Below are positions 9,111 through 17,379 of a DNA stretch of 64,000 nt, in pieces. Positions within the stretch are counted from its first letter, which is position 1, and each line of letters starts with the position of its first letter. The stretch is from Streptomyces dysideae (GTDB lineage Bacteria; Actinomycetota; Actinomycetes; Streptomycetales; Streptomycetaceae). The notes under the pieces were generated by a model. That model searched no databases. It was not told the origin of the DNA and saw only the letters and a list, made by a program, of their open reading frames with translations. The DNA is taken from assembly GCF_001514305.1 (NCBI RefSeq), contig NZ_KQ949123.1, positions 1-64,000 of the forward strand. The letters are read 5' to 3'. A program made the position numbers and the translations under genes.

Positions 9111-10645
9111 GTGGGAGCAGTGGGAGGGGCAGGCCGGGCGCGGCTGCGTGATCGCGTCGCCGCGCCCGATCCCGAACTGCTGCGGCTGGCCGCCGGGTTG
9201 CGGACGGTGGGCGCGATCGCCCTCGCGATCGCCCTCGCGATCGCCGTGCTGGCGCTGCTGCGGGCCGATGTGACCCATCTGGTGGCGGGGGCGATGGCGG
9301 CGATGGTCGCCACCTTCGCCATCCGGGAGCAGCAGCGCGGTGCTCAGGCCGTCACGCTCGCCCTGGGGCTGCCGGTGGCGCTGGCCGCCGTGTCGCTGGG
9401 GGCGCTGCTGCGCTCCCGGGTCGTGGCCGGTGACGTCTTCTTCGTCGTGCTCATCTTCTGCGCGGTCTACGGCCGCCGGTTCGGCGACCGCGGCACCGCG
9501 CTCGGGCTGGTCGGCTTCCAGGTCTACTTCGTGTCCCTGTTCGTCGGCGCCACCGTGTCCGGCCTGCCCGGGCTGTGCGGTGCGATCGCCGTCGCGTTCG
9601 TGTGCAGCGCGGTGGTGCGGTTCGCGATCGTGCCGGAGACACCGGCGGGGCTCCTCGACCGGCTGCGGGACGCCTTCCGCGCCCGGCTGGCCCAGCTGGT
9701 GACGGCGCAGCTCGAACTGCTCGGCGCCGGCCCGGACGAGGCCGACCGGGCCCTCACCCACCTACGCGAGGGCACCGCGCGCCTGCACGAGACGGCGTTG
9801 CTGATCCAGGGCCGGCTGGAGGAGGGGACCTCCGACGAGAGCGTGGCCCGGCTTGTGCAGCGGCGGGTCGCGGACGCCGAGATCGCTGCGGAGCGGCTCG
9901 GCCTGTTGCTGCTGACCGCGCGCAGCACCGAACGGGCGGACGCGCTCACCCTGCACCTGCCGGGCGCACCCGTGCCCTCCGGCGGCCGGCTGCCGTGCGG
10001 GACGAGACGACGGCCGCACTGCGCCGCGACCTCGATGCGCTGCGCCTGCTCGTGCTGCGCCCCGTGTCCGCGGACGGCGGCACCGCGCTGTCCCTTGTCC
10101 GCAACCGGCTCCTCGGCTACCGCGACGAGGAGAACCTGCCCGAGGCGCCGCCCGCCGTACAGGACGTCTTCCGCGGGATCGGCGAGGCCGCCCGGGCGGT
10201 CCTCGGTCTGCGCATCGCCCTCGGGGGCGCCCGGGACGAGTCGGACGACAGCCCGGCCACGGCCCGCTCGCGCGAGGAGCTGGACGCCGAGGACGTCGCC
10301 ATCGACGCCGGCGAGGAGCCGGCCGAGGAGGAGACCGGGCTGCGGCGGCCCACGACGCGGGCGGCCGTGCAGGTGTCCGTGGGGTCGTCGCTGGCCATTC
10401 TGGGCGGTGAGCTGCTGTCCAGCCACCGCTGGTACTGGCCGGTGCTGACCTGCTGGATCGTGTTCCTCAACACCTCCTCCACGGGCGAGATCCTCGTCAA
10501 GGGCTACCGCCGGCTGCTGGGCACCGTGTTCGGTGTCGTGGCGGGCTTCACCGACCGCGTGCTGCGGCATCTGCAGCGCCTGGACGAGGGTGTGACCGGC
10601 CTGGCCCGGCCACTGCACGTTCCGGTCACGGCGGCGCGGGGGTGA
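9111..10645 (+). pseudogene. FUSC-family membrane transporter, frameshifted and internally deleted
   Basis: Remnant of a FUSC (fusaric-acid-resistance-like) membrane protein. Reading starts at GTG 9111 with an N-terminal set of membrane helices (residues about 30-180) and a helical cytoplasmic part. At about 9985-9997 the frame shifts by -1: the protein continues as AAVRDETTAALRRDLDALR in another frame. The second FUSC domain begins (RAAVQVSVGSSLAILGG and GYRRLLGTVFGVVAG), but at about 10548 it jumps to a C-terminal tail (FTDRVLRHLQRLDEG), so most of the second helix bundle is missing. Two separate lesions make it non-functional. It begins 29 bp after ndh. Confidence 0.8.
9213..9248 (+). repeat. 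Three tandem 12-bp units in the FUSC remnant
   Basis: GCGATCGCCCTC occurs twice in tandem, followed by a third copy ending GTG. It encodes LAIALAIAVL-type residues inside a transmembrane helix. Such repeats can expand or contract by strand slippage. Confidence 0.8.
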
Positions 10646-10962
10646 GGTCCGCCGGCGCCCGGGTCAGACCCTGCGCCGGTGACGTCCACCAGCCGCCGCA
10701 CCGGCGGGGACAACTCGCTCAGCTTCAGTGACACTCGCGGCGCGTCGGCCGTGCCCACGATCCACCGTCCGGCGGGCACGTCCAGCACTCTGGCCGTGAC
10801 GTCCCGGGACCGCGCGTCACTCGACCCCCTCCCGCCGTCGTGGAACCGGTCGCCGCCCGTCCGGCTCCGATCCGGTCGGGCCGTGCCACGGTCCTCAGGT
10901 CCATCTCCGCCCCACACGCGGCGGACCCCGGTACTGGGCGGACATGTGGGTACGCGGATGCC
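10646..10962. other. 317-bp gap with coding-like minus-strand residue
   Basis: No complete gene. On the minus strand about 10680-10835 reads as ordinary high-GC3 coding sequence (RDVTARVLDVPAGRWIVG, then RVSLKLSELSPPVRRLVD) without a credible start or family match. It is probably a leftover of a lost gene, which fits the damaged FUSC gene next to it. Confidence 0.3.
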
Positions 10963-11184
10963 ATGACCGATGTCGTGGACTCAGACGAACTGCTGCGGCG
11001 CATCCAGCGCGCGCGGGCCTGTGCGCTGCGGGAGGAACGGACCTGGCGGGCACGGAGCGACGACCTGCGGCCGGCCGACCCGGACGGGGCCCGCGACGCA
11101 GCCGTACGGACGATGGCCTACGAGGCCGTGCTCACGGTGCTGGACGAGATCCTGACCCCGGGCAAGCACCCCGCACCACGCTGA
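10963..11184 (+). CDS. Small hypothetical protein
   Basis: 73 aa, predicted all-helical and charged (MTDVVDSDELLRRIQRARA at the start, AVLTVLDEILTPG near the end). No domain recognised. ATG 10963 has only a weak upstream purine stretch. High GC3 and a compact length suggest a real gene, but it sits between two pseudogenes and could be residual. Confidence 0.45.
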   Translation: MTDVVDSDELLRRIQRARACALREERTWRARSDDLRPADPDGARDAAVRTMAYEAVLTVLDEILTPGKHPAPR

Positions 11185-11217
11185 CCCCGGTCCCGGCCAA
11201 TCCGCCTCCGGGGACGA

Positions 11218-11815
11218 CTGTCGTTCACGCCGCCCGGGCACAAGCAGGCCCGCGGCGCCGATCCCGCGGCGCGGGAGGTGCCGGGTGACGCGGTGTTCCT
11301 CGGTGACGTGCCGGCGTCGGGCGGTCTCGACGACCGGCTCGCCCGCGGCCGCGTCCTGGAGCGCGCCGAGGAGCTGATGGCCGACGCCGTGCACGCCGAG
11401 CACACGTTCTTCACCACGTGCGGCAGCTCCCTGTCCTCAAGGCCGCGACGCCGGCCGTCGCGGGCCCGCACGAGAAGCTGCTGATCGGACGGGACGCCCA
11501 CAAGTCCGTCGTGTCGGGGCTCATCCTGTCGGGCATCGAACCGGTCTGGGGCGAGCCCCAGTAGGCACCGAACGGCATCTCGCCCATCCCCGTCGGCCGA
11601 GGCGTTCGAGGAGACCTTCGCCGCCTGTCCCGACGCGAAGGGCGCGCTGGTCACCAGCCCGACGCCGTATGGCGGTGGCGCGGACCTGCGGGCGATCGCC
11701 TGCGATGGACGCCGTCGCCGACATCTGTGTGACGAGCATCCACAAGATGGGCAGCGGGCCGGAACAGGTGAACCTCCCCGACGCGAGCGACCCGCGGCTG
11801 GACACGGTCAGGGGG
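11218..11815 (+). pseudogene. Orn/Lys/Arg decarboxylase remnant, multiply disabled
   Basis: Fragments of a PLP-dependent fold-type I decarboxylase are readable in three frames. Frame A (11218-about 11437) gives LSFTPPGHKQARG and GLDDRLARGRVLERAEELMA. A -1 shift then gives AGPHEKLLIGRDAHKSVV and SGIEPVWGEPQ, ending at an in-frame TAG (11562-11564) where family members have Trp. Further shifts give SAEAFEETFAACPDAKGALV, and then DAVADICVTSIHKMGSG holding the PLP-lysine motif. The stretch between the ALVTSPTPYG and IHKMGSG parts is too short, so there is a deletion too. The 3' half is absent. Confidence 0.85.
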
Positions 11816-11884
11816 GGCGAAAACGGGCTCCGAGTGAAACCGGTCACGTACCCCGGTTATGGTTTCGCGAAATCCCCGAGATGG

Positions 11885-11990
11885 TTTACGGTTCACTCAT
11901 ACGTGGAACACGGAGTCGACCGCATCGGTCCTCCGCGCACCACCCTCTTACTGCCCTGGCTGGTCTCCCCCGTCCAGCCAGGGCTTTTCC
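11885..11990 (+). ncRNA. Candidate small RNA with two hairpins and intrinsic terminator
   Basis: Intergenic stretch with a perfect small hairpin (GACCG-CAT-CGGTC, 11918-11930) followed by a strong terminator hairpin with a C-rich loop. The layout loosely recalls the actinobacterial 6C RNA family (two hairpins, the last an intrinsic terminator), but only the second loop is C-rich (five C). No protein gene ends here for the terminator to serve; the upstream gene is a pseudogene. No promoter was identified by eye, so the 5' end is a guess. Confidence 0.4.
11954..11988 (+). terminator. Rho-independent terminator
   Basis: CCCTGGCTGG and CCAGCCAGGG form a perfect 10-bp stem (11954-11963 with 11974-11983) around a TCTCCCCCGT loop, followed by C and TTTT. 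T-tracts are rare in this genome, which makes the call stronger. Confidence 0.8.
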
Positions 11991-12101
11991 ATGCCCTCGC
12001 CATCCGGCCCCGCACGCCGAGGTGCTCACGGCGGCGGCAGCGGCTCAAATGGACACAGGGAAAGCACCGGAGACCGAAGCGTCGACGAGGAGCCCCGTGC
12101 C

Positions 12102-12557
12102 ATGACCAAAGCGATAAAGCTGCTGACCGCCCTTCCCCCGCCCCAGCGAGAGCGCCTGATGTCCATCGCCCGGGAGGTCTCCTTCCCGGAGGACACCCGG
12201 ATCTTCGAGGCTGGCGGCACGGCCGACCGCTTCTGGGTCGTCCGCTCCGGCGCCGTCTCCCTCGACCAGCGCGTGACGTCCCTGCAGCGGGTGACCGTGG
12301 CCAGCCTCGGCGCGGGCGATCTGCTCGGCTGGTCGTGGCTGTTCCCGCCGTACCAGTGGGACTTCGGCGCGGAGGCCTTCAGCCCCGTCCGCGCCTACGA
12401 GTTCGAGGCGGCGGCCGTGCTGAAGCTGTGCGAGGAGGATCCGCAGCTCGGTCTCTCACTGGTGCGGATCGTCGCCGAGATCCTCGCGCACCGGCTGGAG
12501 ATGACCCGGGGCAAGCTCATGGAGCAGTACTCGACGCACCGGCGCGGCGTCCTCTAG
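12102..12557 (+). CDS. Cyclic nucleotide-binding domain protein
   Basis: 151 aa. A stand-alone CRP-type sensor beta-barrel (RIFEAGGTADRFWVVRSGAV, then VTVASLGAGDLLGWS) with a following helix; no helix-turn-helix is present, so it is not a DNA-binding CRP. The phosphate-binding cassette is only approximate, so the ligand is uncertain. ATG 12102 has GAGGAG about 10 nt upstream. It is followed by a possible hairpin at about 12565-12590 and then furA on the same strand. Confidence 0.8.
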   Translation: MTKAIKLLTALPPPQRERLMSIAREVSFPEDTRIFEAGGTADRFWVVRSGAVSLDQRVTSLQRVTVASLGAGDLLGWSWLFPPYQWDFGAEAFSPVRAYEFEAAAVLKLCEEDPQLGLSLVRIVAEILAHRLEMTRGKLMEQYSTHRRGVL

Positions 12558-12611
12558 TACACGTCAGGGGCGTTTCCCCCTGTGACAGGCGTTGCGCTGC
12601 GCGCCATCAAA

Positions 12612-12645
12612 CTTGCACCTTTCGTTTTCTTGAACCTTTCGTGTT
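12612..12645 (+). promoter_or_regulatory. 17-bp tandem direct repeat upstream of furA (candidate operator)
   Basis: Two adjacent 17-bp units, CTTGCACCTTTCGTTTT and CTTGAACCTTTCGTGTT, differ at two positions. They end 21 bp before the furA start, inside the expected core promoter. The family precedent is that Streptomyces FurA/CatR autorepresses and represses the adjacent catalase-peroxidase gene, so this is the best candidate binding site. Confidence 0.55.
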
Positions 12646-12666
12646 TCTGGGGGTAGGTTGGGTGCC

Positions 12667-13089
12667 ATGACAGCGCCCCAGCCCCCGACCGCCGCCGAGG
12701 AACTGCGCGGTGCCGGCCTGCGGGTGACGGCCGCCCGCGTCGCGATGCTCCAGTCCGTCCGCGACGGTGACCACCTCGGCGTGGAGGCGATCGCCTCCGA
12801 GGTGCGCGAGCGCGTGGGCCACATCTCCCTCCAAGCCGTGTACGAGGCGCTCCACGCGCTGACCGCGGCGGGACTCATACGCCGTATCGAACCCCCCGGC
12901 AGCCCGGCCCTGTACGAGGGCCGTGTCGGGGACAACCACCACCACCTCGTGTGCCGGTCGTGCGGTGTCGTCGCCGACGTCGACTGCGCGGTCGGCCATA
13001 CCCCGTGTCTGACCGCGGCCGACGACCGCGGCTTCTCGATCGACGAGGCCGAGGTCATCTACTGGGGCCTGTGCCCCGCCTGTTCCTGA
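12667..13089 (+). CDS. furA: Fur-family redox regulator (FurA/CatR type)
   Basis: 140 aa. A winged-helix DNA-binding domain (LRVTAARVAMLQSVRDGDHL, ISLQAVYEALHALTAAGLI) is followed by the Fur dimer/metal domain with HHHLVCRSCG and a terminal LCPACS pair. In Streptomyces such proteins sense peroxide through thiols and repress the neighbouring catalase-peroxidase gene, and here katG follows after 35 bp on the same strand. ATG 12667 is 9 nt into the frame that opens at TTG 12658; the ribosome site is weak, consistent with a short or absent leader. Confidence 0.9.
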   Translation: MTAPQPPTAAEELRGAGLRVTAARVAMLQSVRDGDHLGVEAIASEVRERVGHISLQAVYEALHALTAAGLIRRIEPPGSPALYEGRVGDNHHHLVCRSCGVVADVDCAVGHTPCLTAADDRGFSIDEAEVIYWGLCPACS

Positions 13090-13124
13090 GTATGTGATCC
13101 ACCCCGTTCGGAAGGATTCCCCCA

Positions 13125-15317
13125 ATGACTGAGAACCACGACAGCGCGGAAGCGAAGTGCCCGGTCGCGCACGACCGCGCCGCGCACCCGACGCAGGGCG
13201 GCGGAAACCGTCAGTGGTGGCCGGAGCGGCTCAACCTGAAGATCCTTGCCAAGAACCCCGCCGTGGCGAACCCGCTCGGTGAGGAGTTCGACTACGCCGA
13301 GGCCTTCAAGTCCCTCGACCTCGCGGCCGTGAAACGTGACATCGCCGAGGTGCTGACCACCTCGCAGGACTGGTGGCCCGCCGACTTCGGCAACTACGGC
13401 CCGCTGATGATCCGGATGGCCTGGCACAGCGCCGGCACCTACCGCATCAGCGACGGCCGCGGCGGCGCCGGCGCCGGCCAGCAGCGCTTCGCCCCGCTGA
13501 ACAGCTGGCCGGACAACGGCAACCTCGACAAGGCCCGCCGTCTGCTGTGGCCGGTCAAGAAGAAGTACGGCCAGAGCATCTCCTGGGCCGACCTCATGAT
13601 CCTCACCGGCAACGTCGCCCTGGAGCAGATGGGCTTCGAGACCTTCGGCTTCGGCGGCGGGCGCGAGGACGTCTGGGAGCCGGAGGAGGACGTCTACTGG
13701 GGCCCCGAGACCACCTGGCTCGACGACCAGCGCTACACCGGCGACCGTGAGCTGGAGAACCCGCTCGGCGCCGTCCAGATGGGCCTCATCTACGTCAACC
13801 CGGAGGGCCCCAACGGCAACCCGGACCCGATCGCCGCGGCCCGCGACATCCGTGAGACGTTCCGCCGGATGGCGATGAACGACGAGGAGACGGTCGCCCT
13901 GATCGCGGGCGGTCACACCTTCGGCAAGACCCACGGCGCCGGCCCGGCGGACAACGTCGGCGCCGACCCCGAGGCCGCCTCCATGGAGGAGCAGGGCCTG
14001 GGCTGGAAGAGTACCTACGGCACCGGCAAGGGCGGCGACGCCATCACGTCCGGCCTCGAGGTCACCTGGACCGCCACGCCGACCCAGTGGAGCAACGGGT
14101 TCTTCAAGAACCTCTTCGAGTACGAGTACGAGCTCACCCAGAGCCCGGCCGGTGCGAACCAGTGGGTGGCGAAGAACGCCGAGGCGATCATCCCCGACGC
14201 GCACGACCCGTCGAAGAAGAAGCTTCCGACGATGCTCACCACCGACCTGTCGCTGCGCTTCGACCCGATCTACGAGCCGATCGCGCGTCGCTTCTACGAG
14301 AACCCCGACCAGTTCGCGGACGCCTTCGCCCGCGCCTGGTACAAGCTGACCCACCGTGACATGGGCCCGAAGTCGCTGTACCTCGGCACCGAGGTCCCGG
14401 CGGAGACGCTGCTGTGGCAGGACCCGCTGCCGCAGGCCGGGGGCGAGGTCATCGGTGCCGAGGACGTCGCGGCCCTCAAGGCCAAGCTCCTCGACTCGGG
14501 TCTGACCGTCTCGCAGCTGGTCTCCACCGCGTGGGCGTCGGCGTCGACGTACCGCGGCAGCGACAAGCGCGGCGGCGCCAACGGTGCCCGCATCCGGCTG
14601 GAGCCGCAGCGCGGCTGGGAGGCCAACGACCCCGACCAGCTCGCGACGGTCCTGCGCACCCTCGAGGGCATCCAGGCGGAGTTCAACTCCGGCGCCAAGG
14701 AGGTGTCCCTGGCCGACCTGATCGTGCTCGGCGGTGCGGCGGCCGTGGAGAAGGCCGCGAAGGACGCCGGCCACGACGTCGAGGTGCCCTTCACCCCGGG
14801 CCGGGTCGACGCGACGGAGGAGCACACCGACGCGGAGTCGTTCGCCGCGCTGGAGCCCACCGCCGACGGTTTCCGCAACTACCAGGGCAAGGGCAACCGT
14901 CTGCCGGCCGAGTACCTGCTGCTCGACCGGGCGAACCTGCTGACGCTGAGCGCCCCCGAGCTGACGGTCCTCGTCGGTGGTCTGCGCGTCCTGGGCGCCA
15001 ACCACGCCCAGTCGTCGCACGGCGTCCTCACCGAGACGCCGGGCACCCTGACGAACGACTTCTTCGTCAACCTGCTCGACCTGGGCACGACGTGGAAGTC
15101 GACGTCCGAGGACCAGACCACGTTCGAGGGCCGCGACGCGGACACCGGCGAGGTCAAGTGGACGGGCACGCGTGCCGACCTCGTCTTCGGCTCGAACTCC
15201 GAGCTGCGCGCGGTGGCCGAGGTCTACGCGAGCGATGACGCGAAGGGCAAGTTCGTGACGGACTTCGTCGCGGCGTGGGCCAAGGTCATGGACCTGGACC
15301 GCTTCGATCTCGTCTGA
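13125..15317 (+). CDS. katG: Catalase-peroxidase KatG
   Basis: 730 aa haem enzyme destroying hydrogen peroxide by catalase and peroxidase activity. The N-terminal catalytic domain has Arg97, Trp100 and His101 in RMAWHSAGTYR and proximal His264 in GGHTFGKTHG. The Trp100-Tyr223-Met249 set required for the catalase cross-link is intact (LIYVNPEG; RRMAMND). The degenerate C-terminal half is complete. GGAAGGA lies about 9 nt before ATG 13125. It is probably co-transcribed with furA and ends at a strong hairpin terminator. Confidence 0.97.
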   Translation: MTENHDSAEAKCPVAHDRAAHPTQGGGNRQWWPERLNLKILAKNPAVANPLGEEFDYAEAFKSLDLAAVKRDIAEVLTTSQDWWPADFGNYGPLMIRMAWHSAGTYRISDGRGGAGAGQQRFAPLNSWPDNGNLDKARRLLWPVKKKYGQSISWADLMILTGNVALEQMGFETFGFGGGREDVWEPEEDVYWGPETTWLDDQRYTGDRELENPLGAVQMGLIYVNPEGPNGNPDPIAAARDIRETFRRMAMNDEETVALIAGGHTFGKTHGAGPADNVGADPEAASMEEQGLGWKSTYGTGKGGDAITSGLEVTWTATPTQWSNGFFKNLFEYEYELTQSPAGANQWVAKNAEAIIPDAHDPSKKKLPTMLTTDLSLRFDPIYEPIARRFYENPDQFADAFARAWYKLTHRDMGPKSLYLGTEVPAETLLWQDPLPQAGGEVIGAEDVAALKAKLLDSGLTVSQLVSTAWASASTYRGSDKRGGANGARIRLEPQRGWEANDPDQLATVLRTLEGIQAEFNSGAKEVSLADLIVLGGAAAVEKAAKDAGHDVEVPFTPGRVDATEEHTDAESFAALEPTADGFRNYQGKGNRLPAEYLLLDRANLLTLSAPELTVLVGGLRVLGANHAQSSHGVLTETPGTLTNDFFVNLLDLGTTWKSTSEDQTTFEGRDADTGEVKWTGTRADLVFGSNSELRAVAEVYASDDAKGKFVTDFVAAWAKVMDLDRFDLV

Positions 15318-15339
15318 TGATCACGGCCTGATGATCAGG

Positions 15340-15375
15340 ACGTCCGGGCCGGCCCACGCGGGCCGGCCCGGACGT
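15340..15375. terminator. Strong hairpin terminator after katG
   Basis: ACGTCCGGGCCGGCCC pairs perfectly over 16 bp with GGGCCGGCCCGGACGT across an ACGC loop, starting 23 bp after the katG stop. There is no long T-tract, as is usual in this GC range. It may work in both directions. Confidence 0.75.
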
Positions 15376-15510
15376 TTGCGTTTCCACGGACCAGGTCAGA
15401 CGCGGTAGCGGCGCAGCGCCGGCACCGCGAGGGCATCCTGGCTGCTCGTTACATCTTTCGAACCAGGGTTCAGTGTCGCAGCCCTGACGGAGTGTTCGTG
15501 ATCCGCAAGC

Positions 15511-16125
15511 TCAGGTTCCGGCGATGAGCGTGACGCCGAGGACGATCATCGTCGCGGCGACCAGTCCGTCCAGGACACGCCATGCCGCGGGCCGGGCGAG
15601 GTAGGGGCTCAGCAGCCGGGCGCCGAAGCCGAGGACGGCGAACCAGACGAGGCTGGCGAGTACGGCGCCGAGTCCGAACATCCAGCGCAGCGGGCCGCGG
15701 TCGGCGGCGATGGTGCCGAGCAGGAAGACGGTGTCGAGGTAGACGTGCGGGTTGAGCCAGGTCATCGCCAGGCAGGTGAGCACCGCCCGCCGCCGTGAGC
15801 CGGCCGTCTCACCGTCCGTCAGCAGGGCGCCGACGGGCTTGATCACCCGGCGGGCGGCGAGGGCGCCGTAGCAGAGCAGGAAGGCGCCGCCGATCCAGCC
15901 GACCGCGGTGAGCGCCCCCGGCCAGGCCACCACCACGGCGCCCACACCGCCGACGCCGAGGGCGATGAGGACGGCGTCGGACAGGGCGCAGATGCCGACG
16001 ACGGGGAGGACCGCGTCGCGGCGGATCCCCTGGCGCAGGACGAAGGCGTTCTGGGCGCCGATGGCGACGATCAGGGAGAGGCCGGTGCCGAATCCGGCGG
16101 CCGCGGTGGTCAGGGTGCTGGGCAT
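15511..16125 (-). CDS. lysE: LysE/ArgO-family amino-acid exporter
   Basis: 204 aa integral membrane protein with about six hydrophobic helices. The family signature GAQNAFVLRQG lies in the first third and NPHVYLDTV in the middle. These exporters push out excess lysine and/or arginine. The gene is divergent from a LysG/ArgP-type LysR regulator with 66 bp between starts, the textbook arrangement for amino-acid-induced export, so its control is inferred to run through the dyad at 16162-16187. Confidence 0.9.
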   Translation of the reverse strand: MPSTLTTAAAGFGTGLSLIVAIGAQNAFVLRQGIRRDAVLPVVGICALSDAVLIALGVGGVGAVVVAWPGALTAVGWIGGAFLLCYGALAARRVIKPVGALLTDGETAGSRRRAVLTCLAMTWLNPHVYLDTVFLLGTIAADRGPLRWMFGLGAVLASLVWFAVLGFGARLLSPYLARPAAWRVLDGLVAATMIVLGVTLIAGT

Positions 16126-16161
16126 GGCATCGACGCTAGGGAAGCGATCACTCCACGTACA

Positions 16162-16187
16162 GCTAAAGATTCTTACGTATCATTAGC
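16162..16187. promoter_or_regulatory. Dyad operator between lysE and lysG
   Basis: GCTAAAGAT, 8 nt, ATCATTAGC: arms match at 8 of 9 positions and contain a T-N11-A-type LysR core. It ends 4 bp before the lysG ATG and covers the region where lysE transcription should start, consistent with autorepression plus lysE activation. It is strikingly AT-rich for this genome. Confidence 0.65.
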
Positions 16188-16191
16188 AATC

Positions 16192-17091
16192 ATGATGACT
16201 GACCTTCCGCTCGACCACGTACGGACTTTGCTCGCGGTGGTCGACGAGGGCACGTTCGACGCGGCCGCGGCCGCCCTGCATGTGACGCCGTCGGCGGTGA
16301 GCCAGCGGGTCAAGGCACTGGAGCAGCGCACGGGGCGGGTGCTGCTGGTGCGGACGAAGCCGGTGCGGCCGACCGAGTCGGGCGAGGTCGTGGTGCGGTT
16401 CGCCCGCCAGCTGGCCCGGCTGGAGCGGGACGCGCGTGCCGAGCTGGGGATGAGCGGCGCGCGGGAACCGACCCGGGTGTCGGTCGCGGTGAACGCCGAC
16501 TCCCTGGCGACGTGGTTCCTGGGGGCGCTCACCCGCGTACCGGAGGAGCCGCCGCTCAGCTTCGAGCTGCGCCGCGAGGACGAGGCGCATACGGCGGCGC
16601 TGCTGCGGGAGGGCCTGGTGATGGCCGCGGTGACCTCGTCGCCCGATGCCGTCTCGGGGTGTTCGGTCCGCCCCCTGGGCCGGATGCGGTATCTCGCGGC
16701 GGCGAGCCCGGAGTTCGCCGGGCGGCATCTCGACGGGCCGCTGCGGGAAGCGCTCGCGGTGGCGCCGGTGGTGGCCTTCGACCGGCGTGACGAACTGCAG
16801 GACGCGTTCGTGCGCAGGGTGCGGCGCGGGCGGGGCGGGGCGAGTGCGGTACGGCACTTCGTGCCCACCTCGGAGGGGTTCGTGGCGGCCGTCGTCGCCG
16901 GCCTGGGCTGGGGACTGGTCCCCGAGGTGCAGGCCGATCCGCTGCTGAGCGCGGGCCGTCTCGTGCCGCTCGCGCCGGACCGGACCGTCGATGTCCCGCT
17001 GTACTGGCAGCAGTGGAAGCTGGACTCGCCCGCACTGGCGACGGTGGCCGAGGCCGTGGCGGCCACGGCCGCCGAGGCGCTCCGCGGCTGA
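16192..17091 (+). CDS. lysG: LysR-family regulator (LysG/ArgP type)
   Basis: 299 aa. An N-terminal winged helix-turn-helix (TFDAAAAALHVTPSAVSQRV) is followed by a periplasmic-binding-protein-like effector domain. The VSQRVKALEQRTGRVLLVRT stretch is characteristic of the ArgP/LysG subgroup, which binds basic amino acids. It is divergent from lysE. Two adjacent ATG codons (16192 and 16195) could serve as start. Confidence 0.9.
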   Translation: MMTDLPLDHVRTLLAVVDEGTFDAAAAALHVTPSAVSQRVKALEQRTGRVLLVRTKPVRPTESGEVVVRFARQLARLERDARAELGMSGAREPTRVSVAVNADSLATWFLGALTRVPEEPPLSFELRREDEAHTAALLREGLVMAAVTSSPDAVSGCSVRPLGRMRYLAAASPEFAGRHLDGPLREALAVAPVVAFDRRDELQDAFVRRVRRGRGGASAVRHFVPTSEGFVAAVVAGLGWGLVPEVQADPLLSAGRLVPLAPDRTVDVPLYWQQWKLDSPALATVAEAVAATAAEALRG

Positions 17092-17156
17092 GGCATGTGT
17101 CGCAGACCCGTCCAAGGCGTTCGTGCGGCGCCTGAGTGTCATGTGATGCTGGCGTG

Positions 17157-17300
17157 GTGACTGATCAACGCGAGGTTGCCATAGTCCGGTGGCCGGGCCA
17201 GAACCCTTCTGCCGAGGACGGGCTCGCCGCGTTGCTGGCGGCCTACCATCTGCGGACGGAAGCCGAGAAAGGCAAGGCCGTTGCCGACGTGAACGGCTTG
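17157..17300 (+). pseudogene. N-terminal remnant, possible GNAT acetyltransferase
   Basis: From GTG 17157 the reading frame gives an apparent protein N-terminus (REVAIVRWPGQNP, then LAALLAAYHLRTEAEKGKA) resembling the start of a Streptomyces acetyltransferase-like protein. At 17300/17301 it stops being meaningful and runs into the antisense of a response-regulator start. The catalytic domain is absent. Family assignment rests on only about 45 residues. Confidence 0.45.
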
Positions 17301-17360
17301 GCGGCGGATGAGTTCGGCCTGCATCTCGTCGTCCTCGGCGACCAGCACATGTGCGCACAC
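17301..17360 (-). pseudogene. N-terminal remnant of a response regulator
   Basis: From GTG 17360 on the minus strand: MCAHVLVAEDDEMQAELIRR, a clear receiver-domain beginning (beta-1, the acidic EDD cluster, alpha-1). After exactly 20 codons the similarity ends at the junction with the neighbouring remnant. No phosphoacceptor region or output domain remains. Confidence 0.6.
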
Positions 17361-17379
17361 GCGGCGGATCCTAAGGGGT

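Noticed and set aside
9213..9248. iteron/origin-type repeat
   Set aside because: Units lie inside coding sequence of a membrane helix; no replication gene or AT-rich region nearby.
13059..15020. 653-codon minus-strand frame opposite katG
   Set aside because: Antisense of a verified KatG sequence; composition is that of a frame shadow.
15397..15440. Minus-strand tail LAVPALRRYRV with stop after katG
   Set aside because: Looks like the end of a lost gene, but 12 residues are too few to call.
15401..15505. Possible tRNA or attachment-site sequence (TTTCGAACCAGGG)
   Set aside because: Contains a TTCGAA word like a T-loop but no cloverleaf can be drawn and no integrase is nearby.
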